A stretch of DNA of 38,606 nucleotides from JACCUZ01 sp038246575 (GCA_038246575.1 JBBRVU010000018.1:1-38606); one strand, 5' to 3'. Shown: positions 15,158 to 24,186, counted from the stretch's first letter. The notes: generated from the letters alone by a model not told the origin. Numbers and translations: made by a program.

Positions 15158-15936
15158 CCGCACTGCCGCCGGGTCTGTTGACACTCGTCGACGACCTGCG
15201 GTCCCCCGACCCGGCGGTCCGCGACGACGGCGCGTTCGCGTCGCTGGCCCGGATGGCGGGCGAAGGGGCTCTGGACGATCATCTCGGCGAGCTCGGCGAC
15301 CGCGCGCTGGAGCTGCTCACGGCCGACGAGGTGCAGGCGCGCTCGTTCGGCGCCCTCCTCCTGGCGGTCATCGCGGACCGGGACACGGCGACGGGTCGGG
15401 CCACCGACGAGGACGTCCGCCGGTGGGTCACCGCGGTGTCTGCGTGGTACGCCCACGAACCGGACACCCGCGGCTGGGACCCAGACCTTGGCTGGCTGCA
15501 CGCGGTGGCGCACGGCGCCGACGCGGTCGGGGAGCTGGCCGGGTCACCCCGCCTGGCCCGGGCCGACCTGCGGGGGCTGCTCGACCTCCTGGTGCGCCGG
15601 CCCACCGCAGCGACCCCCACGTACTGGCGGCAGAACGAGGACGACCGGGTGGCGGTCGCCGTGATGTCGGTGCTGCGCCGCGACCTCCTCTCCGCCGACG
15701 AGGTGTCGCGCGCCGTGGACGCTCTGGCCACGGCGTGGCGGGACGCGGACGGGCCGCTGACCGCCGGGGTCGACAACGCGGTCCGGCTGGCCCGCACCCT
15801 CCACCTCCAGCTCACGCTCGGCGTCCGGGCCACCCCGGACGCGGACGTCGTGCATCCGACGGTGCGTGCCCACGCGCTGCGGATGCTGGGGTCGGCGCTG
15901 GCCGAGATCCACTGGTTCTACGGGCGACCGTCGTGA
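15154..15936 (+). CDS. DUF2785 family protein inside the biotin operon
   Basis: 260 residues from a GTG that overlaps the bioA stop by four bases; its own stop overlaps the bioF start in the same way, so it is firmly part of the operon. The sequence is a mostly helical, acidic soluble protein without signal peptide or membrane helix. The family signature is DLGWLHAVAHGADAVGELA near residues 109-127, followed by TYWRQNEDDRVAVAVMSVL. The enzymatic role of DUF2785 is unknown, and I see no obvious catalytic triad or cofactor motif beyond the conserved His residues in WLHAVAH. The position suggests a link to biotin or pimeloyl metabolism, but that is inference from context only. Confidence 0.82.
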   Translation: MTALPPGLLTLVDDLRSPDPAVRDDGAFASLARMAGEGALDDHLGELGDRALELLTADEVQARSFGALLLAVIADRDTATGRATDEDVRRWVTAVSAWYAHEPDTRGWDPDLGWLHAVAHGADAVGELAGSPRLARADLRGLLDLLVRRPTAATPTYWRQNEDDRVAVAVMSVLRRDLLSADEVSRAVDALATAWRDADGPLTAGVDNAVRLARTLHLQLTLGVRATPDADVVHPTVRAHALRMLGSALAEIHWFYGRPS

Positions 15937-17081
15937 CCGACCCGCTCGCCCACCTGCGCGCCGTCGCTGCGGATCGCGCCGCCGCAGGGATGCGCCGCGT
16001 GCTGCTCCCCCGACCGGCCGACGACGCGCTGCTGGACCTCGCGTCCAACGACTACCTCGGGCTGGCCCGCGACCCACGGGTCACCCGGGCCGCGGCCGAC
16101 GCGTCGCTGCGGTGGGGAGCGGGGTCGACCGGCTCTCGGCTCGTCACCGGATCGACGGCGCTGCACGCGCAGCTCGAGTCCGACCTCGCCGACTTCGTGG
16201 GTGCCGCAGCGGGACTGGTCTTCTCCTCGGGCTACCTGGCCAACCTCGGCGCCCTGACCGCCCTGACCGACGCCGACACCCTGGTGGTCTCCGACGCCGC
16301 CAACCATGCGTCGGTGGTGGATGCGTGCCGGCTGTCGCGCGCGATCGTGATCGTCACAGCCCACCGCGACGTCGAGGCCGCTGACCGCGCGCTGGCCGAC
16401 AGGACGCAGACCCGTGCGCTCGTGGTGACCGACGCCGTGTTCTCCGTCGACGGCGACCTCGCGCCGCTGCGCGAGCTGTGGGACGTGGCACGGTCGCGGG
16501 GGGCGTTGCTGCTGGTCGACGAGGCGCACTCGTTCGGCGTGCTCGGGGACGGCGGCCGCGGAGCGTGCGCAGCCGCGGGCATCGCTGCCGAGCCGACGGT
16601 CGTGCAGACCCTCACACTGAGCAAGTCGCTGGGCTCCCAGGGCGGTGCCGTCCTGGCCGGCCAGGTGGTCATCGAGCACCTGGTCAACACCGCTCGCTCG
16701 TTCATCTTCGACACCGGGCTGGCACCCGCCGCCGTCGGTGCGGCCGCCGCCGCCCTGGCCGTGCTCCGAGCCGAGCCGGCGCGACCCGGGCAGGTGCGGG
16801 CCAGGGCGATCGAGCTCCACGAAGCCCTGCGCGGGCACGGTCTGCCGGCGTCAGCGCCGGACGGCGCAGTCGTCTCCGTCCTTGTCGGCGACCCGGCACA
16901 GGCGCTGGCCGCCGCAACCGCCGTGCGCGCCGACGGCGTCCGGGTGGGCTGCTTCCGTCCCCCCTCGGTCCCCGACGCGATGTCCCGGCTGCGCCTGACC
17001 GCCCGCGCCGACCTGACCGACGACGACGTGGCCCGCGCCGTGGCTGCGGTCGCCAAGGCGTTGCTGCCGCTCAGCCGCTGA
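15933..17081 (+). CDS. bioF: 8-amino-7-oxononanoate synthase BioF
   Basis: PLP-dependent alpha-oxoamine synthase that condenses pimeloyl-thioester with alanine in biotin synthesis. 382 residues from the GTG overlapping the DUF2785 stop. Family landmarks are LLDLASNDYLGLARDPRV, GAGSTGSRLVTGSTALHAQL, VFSSGYLANLGALTAL, the DEAHSFGVLG block and the Schiff-base lysine K231 in LTLSKSLGSQGG. The C-terminal domain ends SRLRLTARADLTDDDV. Other members of the family (glycine C-acetyltransferase, serine palmitoyltransferase) are possible from sequence alone, but coupling to bioA supports BioF. The 3' end overlaps the end of the convergent gdh gene by 11 bases. Confidence 0.93.
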   Translation: MTDPLAHLRAVAADRAAAGMRRVLLPRPADDALLDLASNDYLGLARDPRVTRAAADASLRWGAGSTGSRLVTGSTALHAQLESDLADFVGAAAGLVFSSGYLANLGALTALTDADTLVVSDAANHASVVDACRLSRAIVIVTAHRDVEAADRALADRTQTRALVVTDAVFSVDGDLAPLRELWDVARSRGALLLVDEAHSFGVLGDGGRGACAAAGIAAEPTVVQTLTLSKSLGSQGGAVLAGQVVIEHLVNTARSFIFDTGLAPAAVGAAAAALAVLRAEPARPGQVRARAIELHEALRGHGLPASAPDGAVVSVLVGDPAQALAAATAVRADGVRVGCFRPPSVPDAMSRLRLTARADLTDDDVARAVAAVAKALLPLSR

Positions 17082-20000
17082 GCAGCGTCCGGATGGTGCG
17101 CAGCACCACCGAGAGCATCGCCAGGTCGAACGTGTCCGACATGGCCACCTCCTGCAGGGTCGCCTGGGCGCGGGCGACACCCTCGCGGTTGCGGTCCTCC
17201 CACGCGGTGATCCGGTCGGTGGGGCTGTCCTCGGACGAGGTCGTCCGCAGCACGTCGGAGGCCAGTCCGGCCAGCGCGGCGTACAGGTCATAGCGCAGCG
17301 CCGACCTCGCCAGCGCGTTCCACCGGTCGCCGCGCGGGAGCATCGTGATGCGCATCAGCAGCCGGTCGACCTCGATCCGCTCCGACACGGTGAAGTAGAC
17401 CGCGGCGACCTCCTCGGACGGGAGCTTCTCCGCTGCCGCGATCTCGACGATGTCCAGGAACGAGAACGTGTCGAGCAGCGCCGCGGCCTGCATGGCGAGC
17501 TCCTCCGGGACACCGAGGCCGACGAACTCCTCGGTGCGCAGCCGCAGCCGCTCGAGCTCGGAGCCCACGAGCATCGTCGAGGACAGCTGCCTGAGACGGT
17601 CGACCTCGCCGCGGAAGTGCTCGACCTCCGCGCGTACGTCGATGGTGGCCCGCCGGGTCTGCACCAGCCAGCGCGAGCTTCGGTCGATGAGGCGCCGTCC
17701 TTCGAGGAACAGCATCGACTGGACGTCGGTCGGCACCTTGTTGTCCAGGGCCTCGACGGCAGCCCAGAAGTCGTCGAAGCGGAAGATCTCCCGGATGACC
17801 GAGAACGCCCGCACGATCTCGACCGGATTGGCGCCGGTCTCCTCCTGGGCCCGGAACACGAACGTCGTGCCGCCGCGGTTGACCACCTCGTTGACGACCC
17901 AGGTGGTGACGATCTCCCGGCGCAGCGGATGCTCGGCCAGCCGGTCACCGAACTCCTCGACGATGCGTTGGGGGAAGTAGCGGCGCAGCGCCTCGGTGTA
18001 CCAGGCTCCTTCGGGCAGCTCGGACTCGAGCAGAGTCGCGGTCAGGGTGATCTTCGAGTACGCGGCGAGCACGGCGAGCTCGCTGGAGACCAGGCCCAGA
18101 CCGTTTGCGGCTCGGTCGCGGATCTCGTCGCGGGACGGCAGGAACTCCAGCTCCCGGTCCAGGTCGCCACGGGCCTCCAGCGACTTGATCAGCCGCTCGT
18201 GGACCGACAGCATCGCCGCCGCCTGTACGCGACCGTTGCCGAGCAGGATGTTCTGCTCGTAGTTGTCGACGAGGACCAGCCGGGCCACCTCGTCGGTCAT
18301 GTCGGCCAGGACGTCGTTGCGCTGGGCCGGGTCCAGCGCCCCGTCGCGTACGGCCTGGTCGAGCATGATCTTGATGTTCACCTCGTGGTCCGAGGTGTCC
18401 ACACCCGCGCTGTTGTCGATCGCATCGGTGTTGATGTGCCCGCCGATGCCATCGGCGCCGCGCAGGCTGTAGTCGATGCGGCCCAGCTGGGTCAGGCCCA
18501 GGTTGCCGCCCTCACCGACGACCCGCGCTCGCACCTGATCGCCGTCGACCCGGATGGCGTCGTTCGCCTTGTCCCCCACGTCCGGGTGGGTCTCCGACGT
18601 CGCCTTCACGTACGTCCCGATGCCACCGTTCCAGAGCAGATCCACCGGCGCGGCGAGGATCGCGCGCAGCAGCTCGGGCGGCGACAGGGCGCCGACTCCC
18701 TCGTCGATGCCGAGACTGACGCGGATCTCGGGGGACAGCCGGATCGACTTTGCCGACCTGGGGTAGACCCCGCCTCCCTCGGAGACAAGAGTCTTGTCGT
18801 AGTCGGCCCACGACGACCGAGGGAGCGCGAACAGCCGCTGGCGCTCGACGAAGGACGTCGCCGCGTCGGGGTCCGGGTCGAGAAACACGTGCCGATGGTC
18901 GAAGGCGGCCACCAACCTGATGTGCGGGGACAGCAGCATGCCGTTGCCGAACACGTCGCCGGACATGTCACCGATGCCGACGACGGTGAAGTCCTCGGTC
19001 TGCGTGTTGATGCCGAGCTCGCGGAAGTGCCGCTTCACCGACTCCCACGCGCCGCGCGCCGTGATGCCCATGGCCTTGTGGTCGTAGCCCACCGACCCAC
19101 CGGAGGCGAAGGCGTCGCCGAGCCAGTAGCCGTAGTCGATGGCCAGCTGGTTGGCGATGTCGGAGAAGGTGGCCGTCCCCTTGTCCGCCGCGACCACCAG
19201 ATAGCTGTCGTCACCGTCGTGCCGGACCACCCGCTGGGGAGGCAGCACCTCGGTGGTGCCCTCGATGGTGATCAAGTTGTCGGTCACATCGAGCAGCCCG
19301 CTGATGAACAGCCGGTAGCAGGCAATGCCCTCCGCAAGCACCGCCTCCCGGTCGGTGGGGTCGGCCGGCGGCCGCTTCACGACGAACCCGCCCTTGGACC
19401 CCACCGGCACGATGACCGCGTTCTTCACCATCTGCGCCTTGACCAGGCCGAGCACCTCGGTGCGGAAGTCCTCCCGGCGGTCCGACCAGCGCAACCCGCC
19501 GCGCGCGACCGGGCCGAACCGCAGGTGCACGCCTTCGACGCGGGGGCTGTAGACCCAGATCTCGAACCGCGGCCGCGGTTGGGGAAGGTCGGGCAGCTGC
19601 TGGGGGTCGAGCTTGATCGAGACGTAGGACTTGGGCCGTCCGTCCGCGTCGACCTGGAAGAAGTTGGTGCGCAGGGTGGCCGTGATGACCGAGAGGAAGG
19701 ACCGCAGGATGCGGTCCTGGTCGAGGCTGGCCACCTCGTCCAGGGCACCTCTGATCTCCTCGAGCAGCGCGTCGACGGCTTCGGGTGACCCCTGCGGGCC
19801 ACGGTCGGGGTCCAGCCGGGCCTCGAAGAGCTGCACGAGCAGCCTCGCCAGGTGGGCGTTGGAGACCAGACACTCCTGGATGTAGTCCTGGCTGAACGGC
19901 GAGCCGCCCTGGCGGAGGTACTTCGCGTACGCCCGCAGCACCATCGTCCGGCGCCAGCTGAGCCCGGCGCGCAGGACGAGCTGGTTGAACCCGTCGCTCT

Positions 20001-21957
20001 CGACCTGGTTGTCCCAGAGGGCGGCGAAGGCCTCCTTGAACAACGCGCCGGCGGCCTCGTCCGGCAGCTCACCGCCGTGGTCGTAGCGGAGCCCGAAGTC
20101 ATAGACCCACGCCCGGGGCCGCCCCATCCGGGTGATGTCGTAGGGCCGCTCGTCGACGACCTCGACACCCATGTCCCGCAAGCGGGGCAGCACCATCGAC
20201 AGGGACACCGGCTCCCCCACGTGCAGCAGCTTCAGCCGCCACTGGCTCCCGCCGCCGACGCCGTCCGCAGTGGTGTAGAGGTGGAGGTCGATGTCGTCGT
20301 CGCTGGCGAGGCTCTCGATCCGCTCGACGTCGTCGACGGCCGCGCGCGCCGGCAGGTCCTCCTTGTATGCCTCCGGGAACCCGTCACCGTAGGTCGCCAG
20401 CAGCTCGTTGGCCCGGATCTCGCCACAGCTGGCGACCAGCCCGTCGACGAGGTCGTCGTCCCATGACCGGGTCGCCGCGACCAGCCGGGCCTCCACCTGG
20501 GCGGGATCGACCTCGGGCAGGCCGCTGCGGGGCTCGACGCGGACCACGAAGTGCAGCCGCGCAAGGACCGACTCGGAGACCAGCGCCGTGTAGTCGACGC
20601 TCGAGCCCTCGAACGCGGAGAGCAGGATCGACTCCATCGCGAGCCGTACCTGGGTGGTGTAGCGGTCCCGGGGCAGGTAGACCATGCACGACATGTAGCG
20701 CCCGTAGTCGTCCCGACGGAGGAACAGGCGCAGCTGGCGACGCTCCTGCAGGTGCAGGACGCTCGTCCCGATCTTCTCCAGGTCGTCCACCGAGATCTGG
20801 AACAGCTCGTCACGCGGGTAGGTCTCGAGGATCTGCAGCAGGTCCTTCCCGGAGTGGCTGAAGCTGGTGAAGCCGCTGCGGGTCAGCACCTCGCTGGCCT
20901 TGCGCCGGAGCACGGGTATGCGCTGGATGCTCTCGCTGTAGGCAGCCGAGGTGAACAGGCCGAGGAACCGGCGCTCACCGGTCACCTGACCGGCATCGTC
21001 GAAGGTCTTCACGCCGACGTAGTCGAGATAGGCGCGGCGGTGCACGGTCGACCGCGAGTTGGCCTTGGTGATGACGACGAGCCGGGGTTCGCGCGCCAGC
21101 ACACCGACCTCCGGCGCGATCCGGCCGGTCGCCGCGTCCTGGGGCTGGTCGGCGCGCAGGATGCCAAGACCGCTGGCGGGAACGGCCAGCAGCCGGTCAC
21201 CCGCCTCGTCGGCTTCCAGGATGTACTCGCGATAGCCCAGGAACGTGAAGTGGTCGTCGGCCAGCCACCGGAGCAGCTCGACGGTCTCGGCAACCTCCTG
21301 CTCGCCGATTCCCGTAGGCGGGGAGACGGCGATCTCCTCGGCGATCCGCATCGCGGTGGCGCGCGTGCGCGGCCAGTCCTCGACGGCCTCCCGCACGTCA
21401 CGCAGCACCCGGTCCAGATCGGCAGCGAGGACCTCCTGGGCCCCGGGATCGTTCTCGCGGTCGATCTCGACGCGCATCCAGGACTCGGTGATGCCGTCGG
21501 CGCAGTCAGGTCCGAGCTCGCCCGCCGAGGATGCGTCGCAGACCGCCAGCAGTCCCCCGGCGATGTCCCGACGAACGACCAGGAGCGGGTGCACGACGAA
21601 CTGGATCGCCCGGCCGTGCCGGCTGAGCTCGGCCGTGACGGAGTCGACCAGGAACGGCATGTCGTCGAAGACCACCTCGATCACGCTGTGGCCGGCGCCC
21701 TCGGGGGTGGAGACCCGGATCGTCGCCGTGGCCTGTGGCCGGGTCGCCGCCAGCACCCGATGTGACCAGGCAGCGGCGAGCACGTCCTCGGGCGACCACG
21801 CGACGAGGTCCTCAGACGCCACATGCCGGTAGTAGCGACGCAGGAACGGCAGCAGCCCGGCCGACGAGAGCTGGATCATCGGATCCTCGTCGGCGGCCCG
21901 CGCCGCGCGCTGGATCAGCTGGTCCTTGGCACGCTCCAGGGCATTGCTCGGGTCCAC
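17071..21957 (-). CDS. gdh: NAD-dependent glutamate dehydrogenase, large (180 kDa) class
   Basis: Oxidatively deaminates glutamate to 2-oxoglutarate with NAD. 1628 residues, within the range of the large bacterial class. The long N-terminal region carries ACT-like regulatory segments (FVDSVTAEL-like DDMPFLVDSVTAELSRHGR near 90). The catalytic core follows, with GGLRWSDRREDFRTEVLGLV and MVKNAVIVPVGSKGGFVVKR (about 825-870), then VGIGDMSGDVFGNGMLLS and LLWNGGIGTYVKA in the nucleotide-binding part. The extended helical C-terminus is intact. The GTG start is seven bases after a TAGGGT -10 element. It lies 69 bp downstream of kynA on the same strand but has its own promoter signal. In mycobacteria this enzyme is controlled by GarA, an FHA protein; no garA is visible here. 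Confidence 0.95.
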   Translation of the reverse strand: MDPSNALERAKDQLIQRAARAADEDPMIQLSSAGLLPFLRRYYRHVASEDLVAWSPEDVLAAAWSHRVLAATRPQATATIRVSTPEGAGHSVIEVVFDDMPFLVDSVTAELSRHGRAIQFVVHPLLVVRRDIAGGLLAVCDASSAGELGPDCADGITESWMRVEIDRENDPGAQEVLAADLDRVLRDVREAVEDWPRTRATAMRIAEEIAVSPPTGIGEQEVAETVELLRWLADDHFTFLGYREYILEADEAGDRLLAVPASGLGILRADQPQDAATGRIAPEVGVLAREPRLVVITKANSRSTVHRRAYLDYVGVKTFDDAGQVTGERRFLGLFTSAAYSESIQRIPVLRRKASEVLTRSGFTSFSHSGKDLLQILETYPRDELFQISVDDLEKIGTSVLHLQERRQLRLFLRRDDYGRYMSCMVYLPRDRYTTQVRLAMESILLSAFEGSSVDYTALVSESVLARLHFVVRVEPRSGLPEVDPAQVEARLVAATRSWDDDLVDGLVASCGEIRANELLATYGDGFPEAYKEDLPARAAVDDVERIESLASDDDIDLHLYTTADGVGGGSQWRLKLLHVGEPVSLSMVLPRLRDMGVEVVDERPYDITRMGRPRAWVYDFGLRYDHGGELPDEAAGALFKEAFAALWDNQVESDGFNQLVLRAGLSWRRTMVLRAYAKYLRQGGSPFSQDYIQECLVSNAHLARLLVQLFEARLDPDRGPQGSPEAVDALLEEIRGALDEVASLDQDRILRSFLSVITATLRTNFFQVDADGRPKSYVSIKLDPQQLPDLPQPRPRFEIWVYSPRVEGVHLRFGPVARGGLRWSDRREDFRTEVLGLVKAQMVKNAVIVPVGSKGGFVVKRPPADPTDREAVLAEGIACYRLFISGLLDVTDNLITIEGTTEVLPPQRVVRHDGDDSYLVVAADKGTATFSDIANQLAIDYGYWLGDAFASGGSVGYDHKAMGITARGAWESVKRHFRELGINTQTEDFTVVGIGDMSGDVFGNGMLLSPHIRLVAAFDHRHVFLDPDPDAATSFVERQRLFALPRSSWADYDKTLVSEGGGVYPRSAKSIRLSPEIRVSLGIDEGVGALSPPELLRAILAAPVDLLWNGGIGTYVKATSETHPDVGDKANDAIRVDGDQVRARVVGEGGNLGLTQLGRIDYSLRGADGIGGHINTDAIDNSAGVDTSDHEVNIKIMLDQAVRDGALDPAQRNDVLADMTDEVARLVLVDNYEQNILLGNGRVQAAAMLSVHERLIKSLEARGDLDRELEFLPSRDEIRDRAANGLGLVSSELAVLAAYSKITLTATLLESELPEGAWYTEALRRYFPQRIVEEFGDRLAEHPLRREIVTTWVVNEVVNRGGTTFVFRAQEETGANPVEIVRAFSVIREIFRFDDFWAAVEALDNKVPTDVQSMLFLEGRRLIDRSSRWLVQTRRATIDVRAEVEHFRGEVDRLRQLSSTMLVGSELERLRLRTEEFVGLGVPEELAMQAAALLDTFSFLDIVEIAAAEKLPSEEVAAVYFTVSERIEVDRLLMRITMLPRGDRWNALARSALRYDLYAALAGLASDVLRTTSSEDSPTDRITAWEDRNREGVARAQATLQEVAMSDTFDLAMLSVVLRTIRTLLSG

Positions 21958-21964
21958 GCTTGCG

Positions 21965-21970
21965 ACCCTA
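21965..21970 (-). promoter_or_regulatory. -10 element TAGGGT of gdh
   Basis: On the minus strand TAGGGT is followed by seven bases and the gdh GTG at 21957. It is the only promoter-like element in the 69-bp gap after kynA. Confidence 0.5.
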
Positions 21971-22026
21971 GCGTCGTCGTCCCGGCCGGGGGCCTGCAGG
22001 TCGACGCACCTGGTGGGTCGGCGCAG

Positions 22027-22848
22027 CTACAGGTGTGACCGCAGCTCCCACAGCAGGGGGTAGTAGTGCAACCCGAGCCGGCTGCGCAGGTAGGGCGAGC
22101 CGCTCGAGCCGCCGGTGCCCGACTTGGTCCCGATCTGACGCTCCACCATGAGCACGTGCCGGGACCGCCACATCGCGGCGTTCGCGTCGTGGTCGAGCAA
22201 CCGCTCGGCCAGCTCCCAGAGCTCGCCGTAGGTCGAGCGGTCGGACGCGACCGTGAGCAACGACGAGATCAGGACCGGCTCGTCGACCACGCCGTCGGCA
22301 TAGCCGGGCAGCCCGGCCCGGCCGACCACGTGCAGGAACCCGTCCCAGAGCGAGGGCTCGGCCAGCCGGCGCTGCAGCCGCTCGCGCTCGGCGTCGGTCA
22401 GGCCGCGGAAGCGGTCCAGGTAGCCGGGGTCCTTGGCGCCGGAGAGGAACTCGAGCTCGCGGAACTGCACGCTCTGGAAGCCGCTGGCCGGGGCCAGTCG
22501 GTCCCGGAAGACCAGGAAGTCCTGGGGAGTCATCGTCTCGAGGACCGCCACCTGCCGGATCAGCACGTCCTCGATGGACACCACCCGCGACAGCAGGTGG
22601 CGGGCCCGCCACAGGTCGCCGGAGAACATCTCCTCGCGGGCGGCGGTCAGCTCGTGCAACAGCTGCTTGAACCACAGCTCGTAGACCTGGTGGATGGTGA
22701 TGAACAGCAGCTCGTCGTGGGCCGGCGGGTCGGACTCCAGGCGCTGCTGGTCGAGCAGCTCGGCCACCCGCAGGTACGAGCCGTAGGTGAGCCGGGCCCC
22801 TTCCTCGCCGAAGTGCCGGTCCGTCTCGGAGTTCTCCACGTCGGTCAT
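22027..22848 (-). CDS. kynA: Tryptophan 2,3-dioxygenase
   Basis: Haem enzyme opening the indole ring of L-tryptophan to N-formylkynurenine, the first step of the kynurenine pathway. 273 residues, a normal length for bacterial members. Signatures are LTYGSYLRVAELLDQQ at the N-terminus, FITIHQVYELWFKQLLHEL with the active-site His at position 53, FQSVQFRELEFLSGAK, and the haem-ligand region AAMWRSRHVLMVERQIGTK followed by GTGGSSGSPYL. No kynurenine formamidase or kynureninase gene lies in the window, so the rest of the pathway must be elsewhere. ATG start with a TAACCT -10 element six bases upstream. Divergent from the DUF402 gene. Confidence 0.96.
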   Translation of the reverse strand: MTDVENSETDRHFGEEGARLTYGSYLRVAELLDQQRLESDPPAHDELLFITIHQVYELWFKQLLHELTAAREEMFSGDLWRARHLLSRVVSIEDVLIRQVAVLETMTPQDFLVFRDRLAPASGFQSVQFRELEFLSGAKDPGYLDRFRGLTDAERERLQRRLAEPSLWDGFLHVVGRAGLPGYADGVVDEPVLISSLLTVASDRSTYGELWELAERLLDHDANAAMWRSRHVLMVERQIGTKSGTGGSSGSPYLRSRLGLHYYPLLWELRSHL

Positions 22849-22854
22849 CCCCGC

Positions 22855-22860
22855 AGGTTA
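22855..22860 (-). promoter_or_regulatory. -10 element TAACCT of kynA
   Basis: TAACCT on the minus strand lies six bases before the kynA ATG. The intervening GCGGGG could alternatively act as a weak ribosome-binding site. Confidence 0.42.
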
Positions 22861-22869
22861 GCGGCGGCA

Positions 22870-22875
22870 TAGGGT
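22870..22875 (+). promoter_or_regulatory. -10 element TAGGGT of the DUF402 gene
   Basis: TAGGGT is followed by eight bases and the GTG at 22884, the same geometry as at bioA and 11661. It is nine bases from the opposing kynA -10 element, so both promoters share a 35-bp gap. Confidence 0.5.
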
Positions 22876-22883
22876 CGGGCGCC

Positions 22884-23408
22884 GTGGCAGTGCGAGCGGG
22901 GGACGCGGTCGACGTGAGGTTCTCGAAGTGGGGTGGCGGGCGGCACTGGGAGTTCCCCGTCACAGCGCTGGGAGTCGACGACCTCGGTGTCTGGTGCGGC
23001 GCACCGACCGGCACCCGGCTGCAGCGTCCCGGCGCCGCGTTCACCTCCGAGTTCGCCTGGGTGATGCTCTTCCCCCACGACCGGCCGTGGGCCGCGTCCT
23101 ACTACGACTCGGCCGACCAGCCGATCTCCGTGTACGTAGATGTCTCGACGGTGCCTGCATGGCACGACAACGTCGTCACGATGGTCGACCTCGATCTCGA
23201 CGTGATCCTCGGCCGGGACGGATCACTCTTCCTCGACGACGAGGACGAGTTCGTGGAGCACCGGGTGACGCTGGACTACCCGGACGAGCTGGTGGTCCTG
23301 GCCAGGGACTCGGCTGCACGGCTGATGGACGCGGCGTTCGGCGGCCAGGAGCCCTTCGGTGGTGCTGGCGCGCAGTGGCTGGCCCGACTCGTGGCGCACG
23401 CGTCGTGA
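22884..23408 (+). CDS. DUF402 domain protein
   Basis: 174 residues from the GTG at 22884 (a second GTG two codons later is equally plausible). The DUF402 fold is visible from the Trp/Tyr-rich first strands (KWGGGRHWEFPV), the HDRPWAASYYDS segment, YVDVSTVPAWHDNVVTMVDL and the acidic cluster DLDLDVILGRDGS with DDEDEFVEHR. Characterised members are metal-dependent nucleoside di/triphosphatases or bind RNA, so a nucleotide phosphatase role is possible but unproven. The stop overlaps the next GTG start by four bases, coupling it to the downstream acetyltransferase. Confidence 0.8.
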   Translation: MAVRAGDAVDVRFSKWGGGRHWEFPVTALGVDDLGVWCGAPTGTRLQRPGAAFTSEFAWVMLFPHDRPWAASYYDSADQPISVYVDVSTVPAWHDNVVTMVDLDLDVILGRDGSLFLDDEDEFVEHRVTLDYPDELVVLARDSAARLMDAAFGGQEPFGGAGAQWLARLVAHAS

Positions 23409-24055
23409 CCCTGGACGCCGTGCTGCGCGCCGCCGCCGCGGGAGCGCCGCCCGAGCCCGACGGGCGGGTGCAGGTGGTCCCGCAGGCCGGCCCTGTCGCG
23501 GGGGTCGTCGCGTTCTCGGCCCGCTTCTTCGTCTGTGCCGACGTCGACCAGACCTGGGTCGAGCACCAGCTGCCGGTCGGCGACTACAGCGCACCGCACG
23601 GCGCGCGCTTCCTCACCGCACTGGCCGACCGGCTCGGCACCGACATCGGCGCTCTCGACGCCGTGCTGGCCCGGACCGCCGAGGGGGCGCCCGCTGCCGC
23701 GGCATCCGAGGCACTCGGGCTCGTCGAGATCGCGGACCGCGACCACCCCCGGGTGGTCCGGGCGCTGCGCTACCGCGATGGCGTCCGGGTCTGGCGCACG
23801 CCGGACGCGGCAGGTCACGTGCTCATCGGGCGCGGTCTGGCCGGGCGCTGGGAGACCGCGTTCGAGGTGGAGCCGACGGCGCGCGGTCGAGGCCTGGGTC
23901 GTCGGCTGGCCGCAGCAGCGGCGGCGCTGGTCCCTGCCGGCGAGCCGGTCTGGGCCCAGGTGTCCCCCGGCCATCCCGCCTCGCTGCGGGCCGTGCTCGC
24001 CGCTGGCTTCCGGCCCGTCTGCGCGGAGGTGCTGCTGCCCGCGCCTGAGCGCTAG
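23405..24055 (+). CDS. GNAT family N-acetyltransferase with N-terminal extension
   Basis: 216 residues from the GTG overlapping the DUF402 stop. The C-terminal half is a GNAT domain: WETAFEVEPTARGRGLGRRL contains the acetyl-CoA loop RGRGLG at about 160-165, followed by the HPASLRAVLAAGFRPV strand-helix that ends the fold. The first half (about 1-95), with FSARFFVCADVDQTWVEHQL and GDYSAPHGARFLTALADRLG, is a conserved actinobacterial extension of unknown function. Substrate unknown. Its stop overlaps the stop of a small ORF on the opposite strand. Confidence 0.82.
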   Translation: MTLDAVLRAAAAGAPPEPDGRVQVVPQAGPVAGVVAFSARFFVCADVDQTWVEHQLPVGDYSAPHGARFLTALADRLGTDIGALDAVLARTAEGAPAAAASEALGLVEIADRDHPRVVRALRYRDGVRVWRTPDAAGHVLIGRGLAGRWETAFEVEPTARGRGLGRRLAAAAAALVPAGEPVWAQVSPGHPASLRAVLAAGFRPVCAEVLLPAPER

Positions 24056-24186
24056 TCGCGCCCGAACCTGTCCCGGATCAGTGCCTGCACATCACGGTCG
24101 AGGTGGTCCAGCCGGCGGTTCACGGCGTCGAACCGGGTCGCTATCGAGCCTTCGACGCCGCTGAAGCGCGAGTCACGGCGAACCAC
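24052..24186 (-). CDS. Possible 44-residue amphipathic small protein
   Basis: GTG-started ORF of 45 codons, 37 bp downstream of pruA on the same strand. The product reads VRRDSRFSGVEGSIATRFDA then VNRRLDHLDRDVQALIRDRF with a GRD end. Hydrophobic residues repeat at heptad-like spacing (FDAV, RRLDHL, RDVQAL), so a short coiled coil is likely. There is no clear ribosome-binding site, only GAGG directly against the start. I recognise no family. Its stop meets the GNAT stop tail to tail, the pattern seen at every other convergent junction here, which supports it being a real gene end. It could also be the tail of a decayed gene. Confidence 0.42.
   Translation of the reverse strand: MVRRDSRFSGVEGSIATRFDAVNRRLDHLDRDVQALIRDRFGRD

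Noticed and set aside
17617..19788. A 723-codon open frame antisense to gdh
   Set aside because: It mirrors a strongly conserved gdh coding region; long antisense frames are common in high-GC DNA and the product has no recognisable domain.
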